Below the pieces are notes generated by a model. The model did not search any database. It was not told where the DNA came from and worked only from the letters and a program-made list of their open reading frames with translations. DNA of 64,000 nt, from the NCBI RefSeq assembly GCF_036067295.1, contig NZ_CP107954.1, positions 6,696,001 to 6,760,000 of the forward strand, given 5' to 3'. A program made the position numbers and the translations under genes. The first letter of the stretch is position 1; every line of letters begins with the position of its first letter. Source of the stretch: Kribbella sp. NBC_00382. GTDB lineage: Bacteria; Actinomycetota; Actinomycetes; Propionibacteriales; Kribbellaceae. Shown piece after piece: positions 44,419-53,768 of this stretch.

Positions 44419-44865
44419 GTGATCAAGAAACTAGTCGGCGCCCTCGCAGCCGCAACCGCACTGCTGCTCTTCACCGCCACCCTCACTCCCCCAGCCACAG
44501 CCGCCGACCTCACCACCGAACAGACCGCCGCCGCAGCAGCACTCCCCTGGCCGTACACCAGCCCCAACCCGGAGGTCTGGGAATCAGCCACCAGCCAGCA
44601 GCAAGCCACCGACTGGGTCAACCGCTGCCCCTCCGGCCGCTTCTGCACCTGGATCAGAGACGGCTCCAGCTACTCCCTTTTCCAGTTCTACCGCTGCGGC
44701 ATCTACGCCCTCAACAACTTCAACGGCATCAGCAACTTCTACAACAACCAGAACGTCCGGGTAGAACTCCAAGGCTCCCGCCACGAACCAGTCCGCTACG
44801 AATCCCCCGGCTACAAATTCATCACCAACTGGGACCCCATCTGGTACATCAACCTCTGCGCCTGA
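44419..44865 (+). CDS. Secreted small cysteine protein, peptidase-inhibitor I36-like
   Basis: A 148-residue exported protein with a Sec signal (IKKLVGALAAATALLLFTATLTPPATAA). The mature part carries NRCPSGRFCTWIRDGSSYSLFQFYRCG, the Cys pattern of the I36 (SMPI-like) peptidase-inhibitor family, and ends in WYINLCA. The start is GTG 44419 with GGAGA upstream. A frameshifted paralogue lies at 52914-53404. It is followed by a terminator and then the broken GTPase copy. Confidence 0.7.
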   Translation: MIKKLVGALAAATALLLFTATLTPPATAADLTTEQTAAAAALPWPYTSPNPEVWESATSQQQATDWVNRCPSGRFCTWIRDGSSYSLFQFYRCGIYALNNFNGISNFYNNQNVRVELQGSRHEPVRYESPGYKFITNWDPIWYINLCA

Positions 44866-44872
44866 GGTCCCC

Positions 44873-44898
44873 GCGCCACCGCCAACCCGCGGTGGCGC
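44873..44898. terminator. Terminator hairpin after the I36-like gene
   Basis: A perfect 10-bp stem (44873-44882 with 44889-44898) with a 6-base loop begins 8 bases after the stop. Confidence 0.75.
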
Positions 44899-44947
44899 AC
44901 CCCAGCGCGCCGCGACGCGGCAGCGCCGAACCGGATACGTTCGCGCC

Positions 44948-46132
44948 ATGGCGAAATACCCCAGGATCCGCGAGCAGCACATCGTCGTCTTCGGCGAGAG
45001 CGGCTCCGGCAAAACGGTCCTCGTTTCCTCCTTCTTCGGCCCCACCCAGGAGGGCTCGTACTCGAACGAGGGACCTAGTCGCAGACGACACCGGCCAAGG
45101 CAACCGCCTACCAGAACTACCCCGGCACGCGAGACCGCGCGAGGGTGCCGGCAGCGACGCGATTCGAGTCCACCACCTACTACTTCTCGGTGAAGCTCAA
45201 GGGCGGCGACAATCCCGCAGCAACGAAGCGTCCGTTCGACGCCCTGCGACTCGCCTGGCACGACTACCCCGGGGAATGGTTCGAAGAGTCGCCGAGCAGC
45301 GAGGAAGAGGCCAATCGCCGGATCGACACCTTTCGGTCCCTGCTGCGTTCCGATGTCGCGATCCTGCTGGTGGACGGCCAGAAGTTGCTGGACTACGCGG
45401 GCGAGGAGGAGCGGTACCTCAAGTCCCTCCTGACGAACTTCCGCCAAGGCGTACTGCGACTCAAGGACGACCTCCTCGGCGACGAGGACCGCCTGGTCGA
45501 GTTCCCGCGAATCTGGATCATGGCTCTGTCCAAGGCAGATCTCTTCCCGGACTGGGACATCCACTCCTTCCGCGACCTCGTCATCGAGAAGGCGGCCAGC
45601 CACATCGAAGGCCTGCGCTCGACGCTCAACGACCTGGTGGACACGCCTGACGCGCTATTCGGTCGGCGAGACTTCATGCTGCTCTCCTCAGCCAAGTTCC
45701 AACTCGCCGCGGCTAGCCCCGAGCCGGTGGAGATCGACGTAACCCGACGGGTCGGCCTAGACCTCATCCTGCCGGTGGCCTCAGTACTTCCCCTGGAGCG
45801 CCGAGTCCAGTGGAGCGAGCGGATGGAGATCCCGAGGAAGGTACTGGACACCCTCGCAGACGGCGCCGAGACCCTGGCAGCAGTCCTGGTGGGCGGCAAA
45901 GCCCTCGGCATCGACAAACTGGTCGCATTCCTGCCCAAGGTAGGCCCCCTCGCAGGCATGGCAGCGATCCCTGTCCTAACTGAGGCCGCAAAAACTGGCC
46001 GGCTCGCAACTCAGGGAGATCAACGCCCAGGCCCGCGAACACCACGACTACCTGACCGCGACGCTCACCCAGTTCAAGCTGGACCTAGACCAAGGCGTCA
46101 AGAACAAACTCTTCATCAGGAGCCTCAAATGA
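44948..46132 (+). pseudogene. Frameshifted copy of a TRAFAC-type GTPase gene
   Basis: A near-duplicate of the intact gene at 51211-52401. The first 40 codons (MAKYPRIREQHIVVFGESGSGKT...) agree, then two deletions of 5 and 2 bases near 45067-45110 break the frame, and an extra A near 45990 (in GCAAAAACTGG) breaks it again before the end. Large parts between, with the DYPGEW switch and SKADLF base-binding segment, are still collinear and nearly identical to the intact copy. Three separate lesions argue for real decay rather than one sequencing error. Confidence 0.82.
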
Positions 46133-46530
46133 GCGCTCACCCCCCACCCGAATCCCTCATCTGGGCCACCCGGAGCCACACCTGGGGCTTCCGCTTCCTC
46201 CTCAACGCAGGACACCCCGACCCCCTCCCGACCTACGAACGCGCGTTCGCGAACCTCCAGGACGACCCAACGACGTACCACCGAAGTGCCGGAAAGGTCG
46301 CGCTGCGCTTCCAGGACCCTCTGGACCGAAGAGACACAGCAGGCCGCCTCATCCCCCATGAGTTCATCATCTCCGGACCATTGGCCGACGAGATCAACTC
46401 AGTCGATGACGGCCTACACAAGATCTGGCCTCTAGTCGCAGCCGCCTACGCCGGAGTCTGGAACACGAAGACCCTGCCGTCACCCACAACCCTCGACTTC
46501 ACCACCAGGGCCGACCCGCCTGCGTCATGA
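46129..46530 (+). CDS. Small partner protein of the GTPase module, left copy
   Basis: A 133-residue protein with no recognised domain, opening SAHPPPESLIWATR and containing WGFRFLL, DPLDRRDTAGRLIPHEFIISGPLADEIN and WPLVAAAYAGVWNTK. It is closely similar to the right copy at 52398-52796. The ATG overlaps the remnant stop of the broken GTPase gene (AAATGA), as in the intact pair. It has stayed open although its partner is broken, so either it acts alone, or it pairs with the GTPase from the other copy, or it has simply not decayed yet. Confidence 0.7.
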   Translation: MSAHPPPESLIWATRSHTWGFRFLLNAGHPDPLPTYERAFANLQDDPTTYHRSAGKVALRFQDPLDRRDTAGRLIPHEFIISGPLADEINSVDDGLHKIWPLVAAAYAGVWNTKTLPSPTTLDFTTRADPPAS

Positions 46531-46666
46531 TCCGCGACGGTTACTTCATCCGTTCTCGAGCTTGAACATCCCTGCTGCCGTCCCGCCTTACCTCGGCGGT
46601 CGTTTCCTTGTGGCCGGCGACTGGACAGTGATCCTCCGGAGAGGGATCGTGCAAGGGGAGACACAG

Positions 46667-48427
46667 ATGGCTGACGTAGCGGAGCGAATCGGTGCCGGAG
46701 CGGCTACTAGCACGCTCCCGCGCAGGAGAAGCCTGGGCAGTGCGGTTCGCAAGTGGCTGACCACCACCGACCACAAGCTGATCGGGCACCTGTACCTGAT
46801 CACCTCGTTCGCGTTCTTCCTGATCGGCGGCGTGATGGCGCTGCTGATCCGGGCCGAACTCGCCCAGCCGGGTCTGCAGATCGTCAACGAAGAGGTCTAC
46901 AACCAGCTCTTCACCATGCACGGCACGATCATGCTGCTGCTGTTCGCCACCCCGCTGTTCGTCGGCTTCGCGAACGAGATCATGCCGATCCAGATCGGCG
47001 CTCCCGACGTCGCGTTCCCGCGGCTCAACATGTTCAGCTACTGGCTGTTCCTCTTCGGCGGCTTGATCACCCTCTCCGGATTCCTGATGCCTGGCGGGGC
47101 CGCGGACTTCGGCTGGACCGGCTATGCACCGCTGTCCAGCGGCGCGCGTTCGCCGGGCGTCGGCGCGGACCTGTGGATCATGGGCCTGTGGATGGCCGGT
47201 CTGGGCACCATTCTGGGTGCGGTCAACTTCGTCACCACGATAATCACGCTGCGCGCTCCCGGCATGACGATGTTCCGGCTACCGATCTTCACCTGGAACA
47301 TCCTGGTGACGTCGATCCTGGTACTGATCGCCTTCCCGATCCTCGCCGCCACCCTGCTGATGCTGGAGGCGGATCGAGCCCTCGGGGCTCACGTCTTCGA
47401 CGCCGCGAACGGCGGGCCACTGCTGTGGCAACACCTGTTCTGGTTCTTCGGGCATCCCGAGGTCTACATCATCGCGCTGCCGTTCTTCGGCATCATCACG
47501 GAGATCCTCCCGGTCTTCAGCCGAAAACCCATCTTCGGGTACGTCGGCCTGGTGGCGGCCACCCTCTCCATCGGAGCCCTGTCGATCGCCGTCTGGGCCC
47601 ACCACATGTTCGTCACCGGCGGCGTGAACCTGCCGTTCTTCTCCTTCATGACGTTCCTGATCGCCGTACCGACCGGGGTGAAGTTCTTCAACTGGATCGG
47701 CACCATGTGGGGCGGCTCGATCTCGTTCGACACCCCGATGCTGTGGTCGGTCGGCTTCCTGGTGACCTTCCTGTTCGGCGGTCTGACCGGGGTACTCCTC
47801 GCCTCGCCCGGAGTGGACTATCAACTGTCCGACTCGTATTTCGTGGTCGCGCACTTCCACTACGTCGTCTTCGGCACCGTGGTGTTCGCCATGTTCGCGG
47901 GCTTCTACTACTGGTGGCCGAAGTTCACCGGCCGGATGCTCGACGAGAAGCTCGGCAAACTGCACTTCTGGCTGCTGTTCATCGGCTTCCACACCACTTT
48001 CCTCGTCCAGCACTGGCTGGGAGTCGAGGGAATGCCGCGGCGCTACGCGACGTACAAGGCAGACGACGGCTTCACCACGCTGAACCAGGTATCGACGGTC
48101 GGCGCGGCGCTGCTGGGCGTCTCGATGCTGCCGTTCTTCTACAACATCTACAAGTCGCGCAAGGCACCGCTCGTCGGTGTCGACGACCCGTGGGGCTGGG
48201 GCCGCTCGCTGGAGTGGGCGACCAGCTCTCCACCGCCGCGACACAACTTCGAGAAGCTACCGCGGATCCGATCCGAGAGCCCTGCCTTCGACCTGCACCA
48301 CCCGGAGATCGCGCTGATGGAGTATCCGGACAGCGGCGCTCCCCCGGACAACCTGCTGGACGCCGGCGAGGACCAGGGCCGGGTCGAGAACCTCGAAAGC
48401 AACACCGGCACCGACAAGGACACCTAA
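46667..48427 (+). CDS. ctaD: Cytochrome c oxidase subunit I
   Basis: A 586-residue haem-copper oxidase subunit with twelve expected membrane helices. Haem and copper ligands are in FTMHGTIMLLLFATP, FWFFGHPEVYIIALPFF (CuB His and cross-linked Tyr), VWAHHMFVTG and VVAHFHYVVFG. It reduces oxygen and pumps protons. The ATG at 46667 has AAGGGGAG 7 bases upstream. No subunit II, III or assembly gene is adjacent, so this is an orphan, likely an additional ctaD copy, lying between the two GTPase modules. Confidence 0.93.
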   Translation: MADVAERIGAGAATSTLPRRRSLGSAVRKWLTTTDHKLIGHLYLITSFAFFLIGGVMALLIRAELAQPGLQIVNEEVYNQLFTMHGTIMLLLFATPLFVGFANEIMPIQIGAPDVAFPRLNMFSYWLFLFGGLITLSGFLMPGGAADFGWTGYAPLSSGARSPGVGADLWIMGLWMAGLGTILGAVNFVTTIITLRAPGMTMFRLPIFTWNILVTSILVLIAFPILAATLLMLEADRALGAHVFDAANGGPLLWQHLFWFFGHPEVYIIALPFFGIITEILPVFSRKPIFGYVGLVAATLSIGALSIAVWAHHMFVTGGVNLPFFSFMTFLIAVPTGVKFFNWIGTMWGGSISFDTPMLWSVGFLVTFLFGGLTGVLLASPGVDYQLSDSYFVVAHFHYVVFGTVVFAMFAGFYYWWPKFTGRMLDEKLGKLHFWLLFIGFHTTFLVQHWLGVEGMPRRYATYKADDGFTTLNQVSTVGAALLGVSMLPFFYNIYKSRKAPLVGVDDPWGWGRSLEWATSSPPPRHNFEKLPRIRSESPAFDLHHPEIALMEYPDSGAPPDNLLDAGEDQGRVENLESNTGTDKDT

Positions 48428-48618
48428 GGGTGGCGGCACCGAGCAACGAACCCGCGGGCAAGGGGCGTCTCGCCGCGATCCCGACGGCCTGAACGCCTGG
48501 CTAGTCTCCACCGCCACCCCCGCCGGCAACCTAAAAACGACCCAACCAAACACCCCACCCACCGACAACTGACCGCCCCTCCCAGACGCAGCTCCTCCGT
48601 CGCAGCGCGGTGTGGGAA

Positions 48619-49446
48619 TCAGATGTTGAGGGCGGCGCTGGTTTGGTCGGGGGTTGGTCGATCCGCCGGGGCCTTGCTGAGCAGGGCTTCGATGATCGGG
48701 CGCAGAGGGCCGGCGTGTACGAACGGGGCCGGCCGGGCCTCGACGACCGCGACCAGCGTGCTGAACGGGTCGCCGGCGCCGAACGGCGACCTTCCCTCGA
48801 CGCCCGCGAACAGGGTCGCTCCGAGCGAGAACAGATCGGAGGCCGGGCCGACAGCGTCACCACGGGCTCGCTCCGGTGACATGTACGCCGGGCTGCCGGC
48901 CATGGCCGCGCTCGACAGCGTCTGCTCGTCGTCGATTTCGGTGGCGATGCCGAAGTCCATCAGCACTACCCGCCCGTCGCCGCACAGTTGTACATTCGCA
49001 GGCTTGACGTCGGAGTGCACCAGCCCCGCACGGTGGATGGCCCGCAGCGCGTCGACCAGGTGTAGCGCGATCCGCCGTACCTCCGCAATCGGCAGCGGAC
49101 CGTCCGCCGCGACCGCCTCAGCAAGCGTCCGACCTGACAGCAACTCCATGACGATCCACTGCTCGCCGGAGTCCTCGATGATGTCGTGCACCTTCACCGT
49201 ACTGTCGTGATCCAGTCGCGCCGCCGCACGCGCCTCAGCCAACGCACTGGCGCGGACGTACTCGGCCGCTTGGCCGCTGAGCATCACCTGCTTGAGGGCG
49301 ACTCGCCGCTGCATCAGTTCATCCTCGGCGAGCCAAACGCGGCCCATCCCGCCGCGGCCGAGCAACGCGACCAAGCGGTACCGGCCGGCCACCAGCAACC
49401 CTGAGCCGACGATCGTCGGCGCCAACCCCACCGCGACTGTGTTCAT
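48619..49446 (-). CDS. Small cytoplasmic Ser/Thr protein kinase
   Basis: A 275-residue Hanks-type kinase that is almost only the catalytic domain. Motifs are LLGRGGMGRVWLAED (Gly loop), RRVALKQV (ATP Lys), LVHSDVKPANVQL (catalytic Asp), VVLMDFGIAT (Mg Asp) and AYMSPERARG. The usual HRD Arg is replaced by Ser (HSD), a non-RD kinase, which suggests it does not need activation-loop phosphorylation. There is no transmembrane helix or PASTA domain, unlike PknB. It starts divergently from the secreted protein gene at 49718. Confidence 0.9.
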   Translation of the reverse strand: MNTVAVGLAPTIVGSGLLVAGRYRLVALLGRGGMGRVWLAEDELMQRRVALKQVMLSGQAAEYVRASALAEARAAARLDHDSTVKVHDIIEDSGEQWIVMELLSGRTLAEAVAADGPLPIAEVRRIALHLVDALRAIHRAGLVHSDVKPANVQLCGDGRVVLMDFGIATEIDDEQTLSSAAMAGSPAYMSPERARGDAVGPASDLFSLGATLFAGVEGRSPFGAGDPFSTLVAVVEARPAPFVHAGPLRPIIEALLSKAPADRPTPDQTSAALNI

Positions 49447-49717
49447 GATCGCCTGCCTCTACGGGTTCGGATCTGTCTTCCGTGCTCTCTACACGGATCC
49501 TGGCCCCATCCGGTTCGATGACAGTTCCGATCGTCCTCGTCGCAGGCGCCCAGCACATTGTGGATGTCCCCGGGACCACCCCTGGTCCGCACCCAACGCA
49601 CCCTTAGGGCACGACCTCAGTCTTTAGTTGCCTAAGGCACCTTCAGTGATCTGAACCGGTCGGTCGCAGCGGCCGTGTAGGGCGCATAGGTCAACACCAA
49701 CTGGGAGGGATCGCATC

Positions 49718-50716
49718 ATGAGTCACGTCACCAGAGGTTTCCGCCGAGGTCTCAGCACGGCAGCTGTCGCGTCTGTCGCTATCGGCATCGGCATCGCCGT
49801 GAGTCTGGCCGGCCCGGCAGCAGCAGCGCCCGCGAGCAGGGTCGTGATCGACACCGGCCAACTGATCGTCACCGGCACGAACCACGCCGACAACATCACC
49901 TTGACCGTGCCGGCTGCCGACACGACCGTACTCGAGGTCGACTTCGCTGACGGTACGGCGAAGCGCACGGTGAAGCGGAGCGACTTCGGCCAGATCCAGG
50001 TCAACAGCCGAGGCGGCAACGACGTCGTACGGATCGACTACGGCGCCGAGGTGCAGCCGTTCACGATCATCGACACCGGCGACGGCGACGACACCGCGTT
50101 CGGTGGTAGCGGCAACGAACTGTTCCGCACCGGCGCCGGCAACGATGCAGTCGACGGCAACCGTGGCACCGACACCGCGCTGCTCGGCAACGGCAGCGAT
50201 ACGTTCACCTGGGATCCGGGTGACGGCAGCGACGTGATCGAGGGCAATCGCGGCCAGGACACGATGGTGTTCAACGGCGCGGCCGCCGCGGAGAAGTTCG
50301 TTGCCGCCGCCAACGGTTCGCGGCTGCGGTTCACCCGGGACCTCGGCAACATCGTGATGGACACCGACGACGTCGAGCGAGTCACGCTCAACGCACTCGG
50401 TGGCGCCGACACAGTCACCGTCGGCGACCTACGTGGGACCGATGTCCGCAAGGTCGGCATCGACCTCGGCGCACAACTCAACACGAGTGGCGGCGACTCA
50501 GCGGTCGACGCGGTAACCGTCACAGGCACCCCCGGCAAGGACCACATCCGAGTCTCCGGCTCCGCCGGCAACGTGCGAGTCTCCGGCCTGAGGACCAACG
50601 TCACCCTGTCCGACGCAGACCCAACAGACCACCTAACCCTCGCCACCCTCACCGGCAAAGACAAAGTCACCACCACCAAACTCACCCCAACCACCATCAC
50701 CCTCAACATCCTCTGA
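49718..50716 (+). CDS. Secreted protein with haemolysin-type Ca-binding-like repeats
   Basis: A 332-residue exported protein with a Sec signal (FRRGLSTAAVASVAIGIGIAVSLAGPAAAA). The mature part has degenerate GxGND-type nonapeptides (SRGGNDVVRIDYG, DTGDGDDTAFGGSGNELF, GTGAGNDAVDGNRGTDTALLGNGSDTF), the calcium-binding beta-roll motif of RTX-like proteins, followed by beta-rich sequence. No toxin or enzyme domain is seen. A GGGAGGG ribosome site precedes the ATG and a terminator follows. Confidence 0.72.
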   Translation: MSHVTRGFRRGLSTAAVASVAIGIGIAVSLAGPAAAAPASRVVIDTGQLIVTGTNHADNITLTVPAADTTVLEVDFADGTAKRTVKRSDFGQIQVNSRGGNDVVRIDYGAEVQPFTIIDTGDGDDTAFGGSGNELFRTGAGNDAVDGNRGTDTALLGNGSDTFTWDPGDGSDVIEGNRGQDTMVFNGAAAAEKFVAAANGSRLRFTRDLGNIVMDTDDVERVTLNALGGADTVTVGDLRGTDVRKVGIDLGAQLNTSGGDSAVDAVTVTGTPGKDHIRVSGSAGNVRVSGLRTNVTLSDADPTDHLTLATLTGKDKVTTTKLTPTTITLNIL

Positions 50717-50725
50717 CCACCCACC

Positions 50726-50753
50726 CCGGCGTCCGCCCAACAGCGGACGCCGG
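50726..50753. terminator. Terminator hairpin after the secreted repeat protein gene
   Basis: A perfect 11-bp stem (50726-50736 with 50743-50753) and a 6-base loop start 10 bases after the stop. Confidence 0.8.
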
Positions 50754-50845
50754 CACGCATACCTGAATCCCACGGCCGCCTCACGCTGACCGCACCACTA
50801 CTGCCCTCAACCTGAATCGGCCGGATTCAAGGATGAGAGGAGCGA

Positions 50846-51180
50846 GTGCTGCGGGAGGGCGTAGCCATGTACCGAGTAGGGATCGTGTCCACCGCCTTGG
50901 GCGAGGTCGAGATCGCCAGAGTCAACGCGGCCGGCCCACCTGTGCTGTTCTCCCGGCGGTCATTGCTCGGCCACCGTCGACTGCGGCTGGGACCTGTACG
51001 CCGGCCTCGGGCACCCGATCGTCTCCTTCTCCCGACCCGGCTACGGCCGCACGCGAGTCGGTGACCTGACCGCAGCGGAGTCCGTGCCCGCCGTCGAGGA
51101 GGTGTGCACCGCGCGCGGCCTGGCCGAGATCGCCGCAGTCGTCGGGGTGTCGTTCGGTGCCCTACGCGCGCGCCACGACG
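50846..51180 (+). pseudogene. Truncated, frameshifted alpha/beta hydrolase fragment
   Basis: Two reading frames joined by a shift near 50955 encode the start of an alpha/beta hydrolase: VEIARVNAAGPPVLF in one frame, then PGGHCSATVDCGWDLYAG, VSFSRPGYGRTRVGDL and the nucleophile elbow VVGVSFGALRA in another. The gene ends abruptly at the 5' flank of the intact GTPase gene; the remaining half of the hydrolase is missing. This suggests the GTPase module was inserted into, or recombined over, a hydrolase gene. Confidence 0.65.
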
Positions 51181-51210
51181 AAGTGCCACGGAACCGGGTA
51201 CCTTCGCGCC

Positions 51211-52401
51211 ATGGCGAAATACCCCAGGATCCGCGAGCAGCACATCGCCGTCTTCGGCGAGAGCGGCTCCGGCAAGACCGTCCTCGTTTCCTCGTTCTTC
51301 GGCCCAACACAGGAGGGCTCGTACTCGAACGACCTCTGGGACCTGGTCGCAGACGACACCGGCCAGGGGAACCGGCTCTACCAGAACTACCTCGGCATGA
51401 GAGACCGCGCGAGAACGCCGGCGCCGACCCGATTCGAGGCCACCACCTACTACTTCTCGGTGAAGCTCAAGGGCGGAGACAACCCCGCGGCGACGAAGCG
51501 TCCGTTCGACGCCCTACGACTCGCCTGGCACGACTATCCCGGGGAATGGTTCGAGGAGTCGCCTAGCAGCGAGGAGGAGGCCAATCGCCGGATCGACACC
51601 TTTCGGTCCCTGCTGCGCTCCGATGTCGCGATCCTGCTGGTGGACGGCCAGAAGTTGCTGGACTACGCGGGCGAGGAGGAGCGGTACCTCAAGTCCCTCC
51701 TGACGAACTTCCGCCAAGGCGTCCTGCGACTCAAGGACGAACTGCTGGGCGACGAGGACCGCCTGGTCGAGTTCCCGCGAATCTGGATCCTGGCACTCTC
51801 CAAGGCCGACCTCTTCCCGGACTGGGACATCCACTCCTTCCGGGACCTTGTCATCGAGAAGGCCGCCAACCACATCGAAGGCCTGCGCTCGACGCTCAAC
51901 GACCTCGTGGACACGCCTGACGCGCTATCGGTCGGCGAGGACTTCATGCTGCTCTCCTCGGCCAAGTTCCAGCTCGCCGCAGCCAGTCCCGAGCCGGTGG
52001 AGATCGACGTGACCCAACGGGTCGGCCTCGACCTCATCCTGCCGGTGGCCTCAGTACTTCCCCTGGAGCGCCGAGTCCAGTGGAGCGAGCGGATGGAGAT
52101 CCCGAGGAAGGTACTGGACACCCTGGCAGACGGCGCCGAGACCCTGGCTGCGGTCCTGGTCGGCGGCAAAGCCCTAGGCATCGACAAACTGGTCGCATTC
52201 CTGCCCAAGGTCGGCCCCCTCGCTGGCATGGCCGCGATCCCCGTCCTGACTGAGGCCGCAAAACTCGCCGGCTCACAACTCAGAGCGATCAACACCCAGG
52301 CCCGCGAACACCACGACTACCTGACCGCGACGCTCACCCAGTTCAAGCTGGACCTGGACCAAGGCGTCAAGAACAAACTCTTCATCAGGAGCCTCAAGTG
52401 A
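51211..52401 (+). CDS. TRAFAC-type GTPase, intact copy
   Basis: A 396-residue P-loop GTPase. It has FGESGSGKTVLVSSFFG (G1, 16-23), an AWHDYPGEWFEE switch (DxxG, 108-111) and ILALSKADLFPDWD (a G4-like SKAD, 197-200). The C-terminal ~150 residues include an amphipathic stretch (KVGPLAGMAAIPVLTEAAKLAG) that could bind membrane. Such bacterial GTPases are reported in conflict-system neighbourhoods. The ATG at 51211 is chosen by homology to the other copy; both are preceded by TAC(C/G)TTCGCGCC with no ribosome site, suggesting a leaderless mRNA. The stop overlaps the partner gene (GTGA). Confidence 0.75.
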   Translation: MAKYPRIREQHIAVFGESGSGKTVLVSSFFGPTQEGSYSNDLWDLVADDTGQGNRLYQNYLGMRDRARTPAPTRFEATTYYFSVKLKGGDNPAATKRPFDALRLAWHDYPGEWFEESPSSEEEANRRIDTFRSLLRSDVAILLVDGQKLLDYAGEEERYLKSLLTNFRQGVLRLKDELLGDEDRLVEFPRIWILALSKADLFPDWDIHSFRDLVIEKAANHIEGLRSTLNDLVDTPDALSVGEDFMLLSSAKFQLAAASPEPVEIDVTQRVGLDLILPVASVLPLERRVQWSERMEIPRKVLDTLADGAETLAAVLVGGKALGIDKLVAFLPKVGPLAGMAAIPVLTEAAKLAGSQLRAINTQAREHHDYLTATLTQFKLDLDQGVKNKLFIRSLK

Positions 52402-52796
52402 GCGCTCACCCCCCACCCGCAACCCTCATCTGGGCCACCCGAGGCCACACCTGGGGCTTCCGCTTCCTCCTCACCGGAGGACACCCCGACCCCCTCCCGG
52501 CCTACGAACGCGCGTTCGCCGACCTACAGGACGAGCCGATCACGTACCAACGCAGCGCCGAAGAAGTCGCCCTCCGCTTCCCAGACCCCTTGGACCGACG
52601 AGATACAGCGGGTCGCGTCATCCCCCACGAGTTCGTCATATCCGGCCCACTAGCCGACAAAGTCAACTCAGTCGAAGACGGCCAACAAACAATCTGGCCC
52701 CTCGTCGCAGCCGCCTATGCCAAGGTCTGGAACACCAAAACCGCACCTTCGCCCACAGACCTCGGCTTCACCACCAGCGACAATCCGCAACAGTGA
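52398..52796 (+). CDS. Small partner protein of the GTPase module, right copy
   Basis: A 132-residue protein of unknown family, coupled by GTGA to the intact GTPase. It shares with the left copy the blocks WGFRFLL, HPDPLP.YERAFA.LQD, LDRRDTAGR.IPHEF and WPLVAAAYA.VWNTK. The conservation of both copies and the obligate overlap make it the likely regulator, activator or effector partner of the GTPase. Confidence 0.7.
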   Translation: MSAHPPPATLIWATRGHTWGFRFLLTGGHPDPLPAYERAFADLQDEPITYQRSAEEVALRFPDPLDRRDTAGRVIPHEFVISGPLADKVNSVEDGQQTIWPLVAAAYAKVWNTKTAPSPTDLGFTTSDNPQQ

Positions 52797-52913
52797 TCAC
52801 CCACATGCTTTGTCAAGAGTCTGCATGCCGCTGAAATGCCGCCGATCCTGAACCCGGCGGTCAATAAGTTCCCGATGGCAGGAATCTCGCTACACCGCTG
52901 ATCGGAGAACGAC

Positions 52914-53404
52914 ATGCTCAAGACATTCTTCGGGCGAGGCCGCTCCTCGACTCACCGGCGCGGCCGGCTCACGGCGTTCACCGCCGTCGCCGCACTGATG
53001 CTCTTCGCCACCACCCTCACCGCCTCAGCAGCCGAGGCACGGCCGGACACCACCACCCAGATCGCCGCACCGGCCGGCGTCCTCGACCCCTGGGTCAGCC
53101 CGAACCCGGAGAACTCCGCGTTCGGCAAATGGACCCAGCAACAGGCCACCGACTGGTCAACAACTGCCCCGCCGCCCGATTCTGCACGTGGATCCGCAAA
53201 GGCGAGTACTACACCATGTTCCAGTTCTACAACTGCGGCACCTACTCGTTGAGCGGCTGGCTGGGCAACACCAACTTCTACAACCACCAAAACGTCCTGG
53301 TAGAAACCCTCGGCTCCCGCCACGAACACATCGGCTACATCCCCACCAACTGGAAATTCATCACCAATTGGGACAAGGTCTGGTACATCAACCTCTGCGC
53401 CTGA
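52914..53404 (+). pseudogene. Frameshifted I36-like secreted protein gene
   Basis: The first frame encodes a signal peptide and mature start ending QQQATDW. One G is missing near 53156 (GACTGGTCAAC against GACTGGGTCAAC in the intact paralogue), and the second frame continues with VNNCPAARFCTWIRKGEYYTMFQFYNCG and ends WYINLCA, exactly as in the gene at 44419. A single-base lesion could be a recent mutation or a sequencing error. Confidence 0.75.
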
Positions 53405-53519
53405 CCACTAGGCGGGCGCGGACTACGTCAATCCCGAGGCGGTCCACGCCGCGCCAGCGACGGCCGCAGGAGGCCGTCGGCGGGGTGGGGCACGCACCCA
53501 CGACGGAACTCACGGAGCT

Positions 53520-53687
53520 ATGACGGAGCAAGAATTTACCCAGTTCAACATTCGCGTGTGTGCTAGCCCGAACTCAGGAGTGAACCTCAGCCTCGGCGAG
53601 CAGGCCGAACGGGCGCTCTGCATCGTCAACGGGCCTCGGCCCACTCCAAGATGTTGGCAGCCCGGACGAACCGAGGAATCTCGCTAG
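53520..53687 (+). CDS. Possible small protein of unknown function
   Basis: A 55-codon frame (MTEQEFTQFNIRVCASPNSG...) with GGAG four bases before the ATG, in an otherwise gene-free stretch (53405-53768). No family is recognised; the C-terminal half looks non-protein-like. It may be a truncated conflict-system gene or chance. Confidence 0.25.
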   Translation: MTEQEFTQFNIRVCASPNSGVNLSLGEQAERALCIVNGPRPTPRCWQPGRTEESR

Positions 53688-53768
53688 AAGAGCGGCGAAC
53701 TGGGCTCCGAGCCGGCAACCGTGCGTAAACTACGCCCAGGGGTGGGGAACTAATGAGCGGAGTTGGTC

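Noticed and set aside
44948..46132. Programmed frameshifting to rescue the left GTPase
   Set aside because: The lesions are deletions of 5 and 2 bases plus a separate insertion, with no slippery site common to them; decay explains them better.
48430..48492. A 20-codon frame directly after ctaD
   Set aside because: No recognisable product and no separate ribosome site; likely chance.
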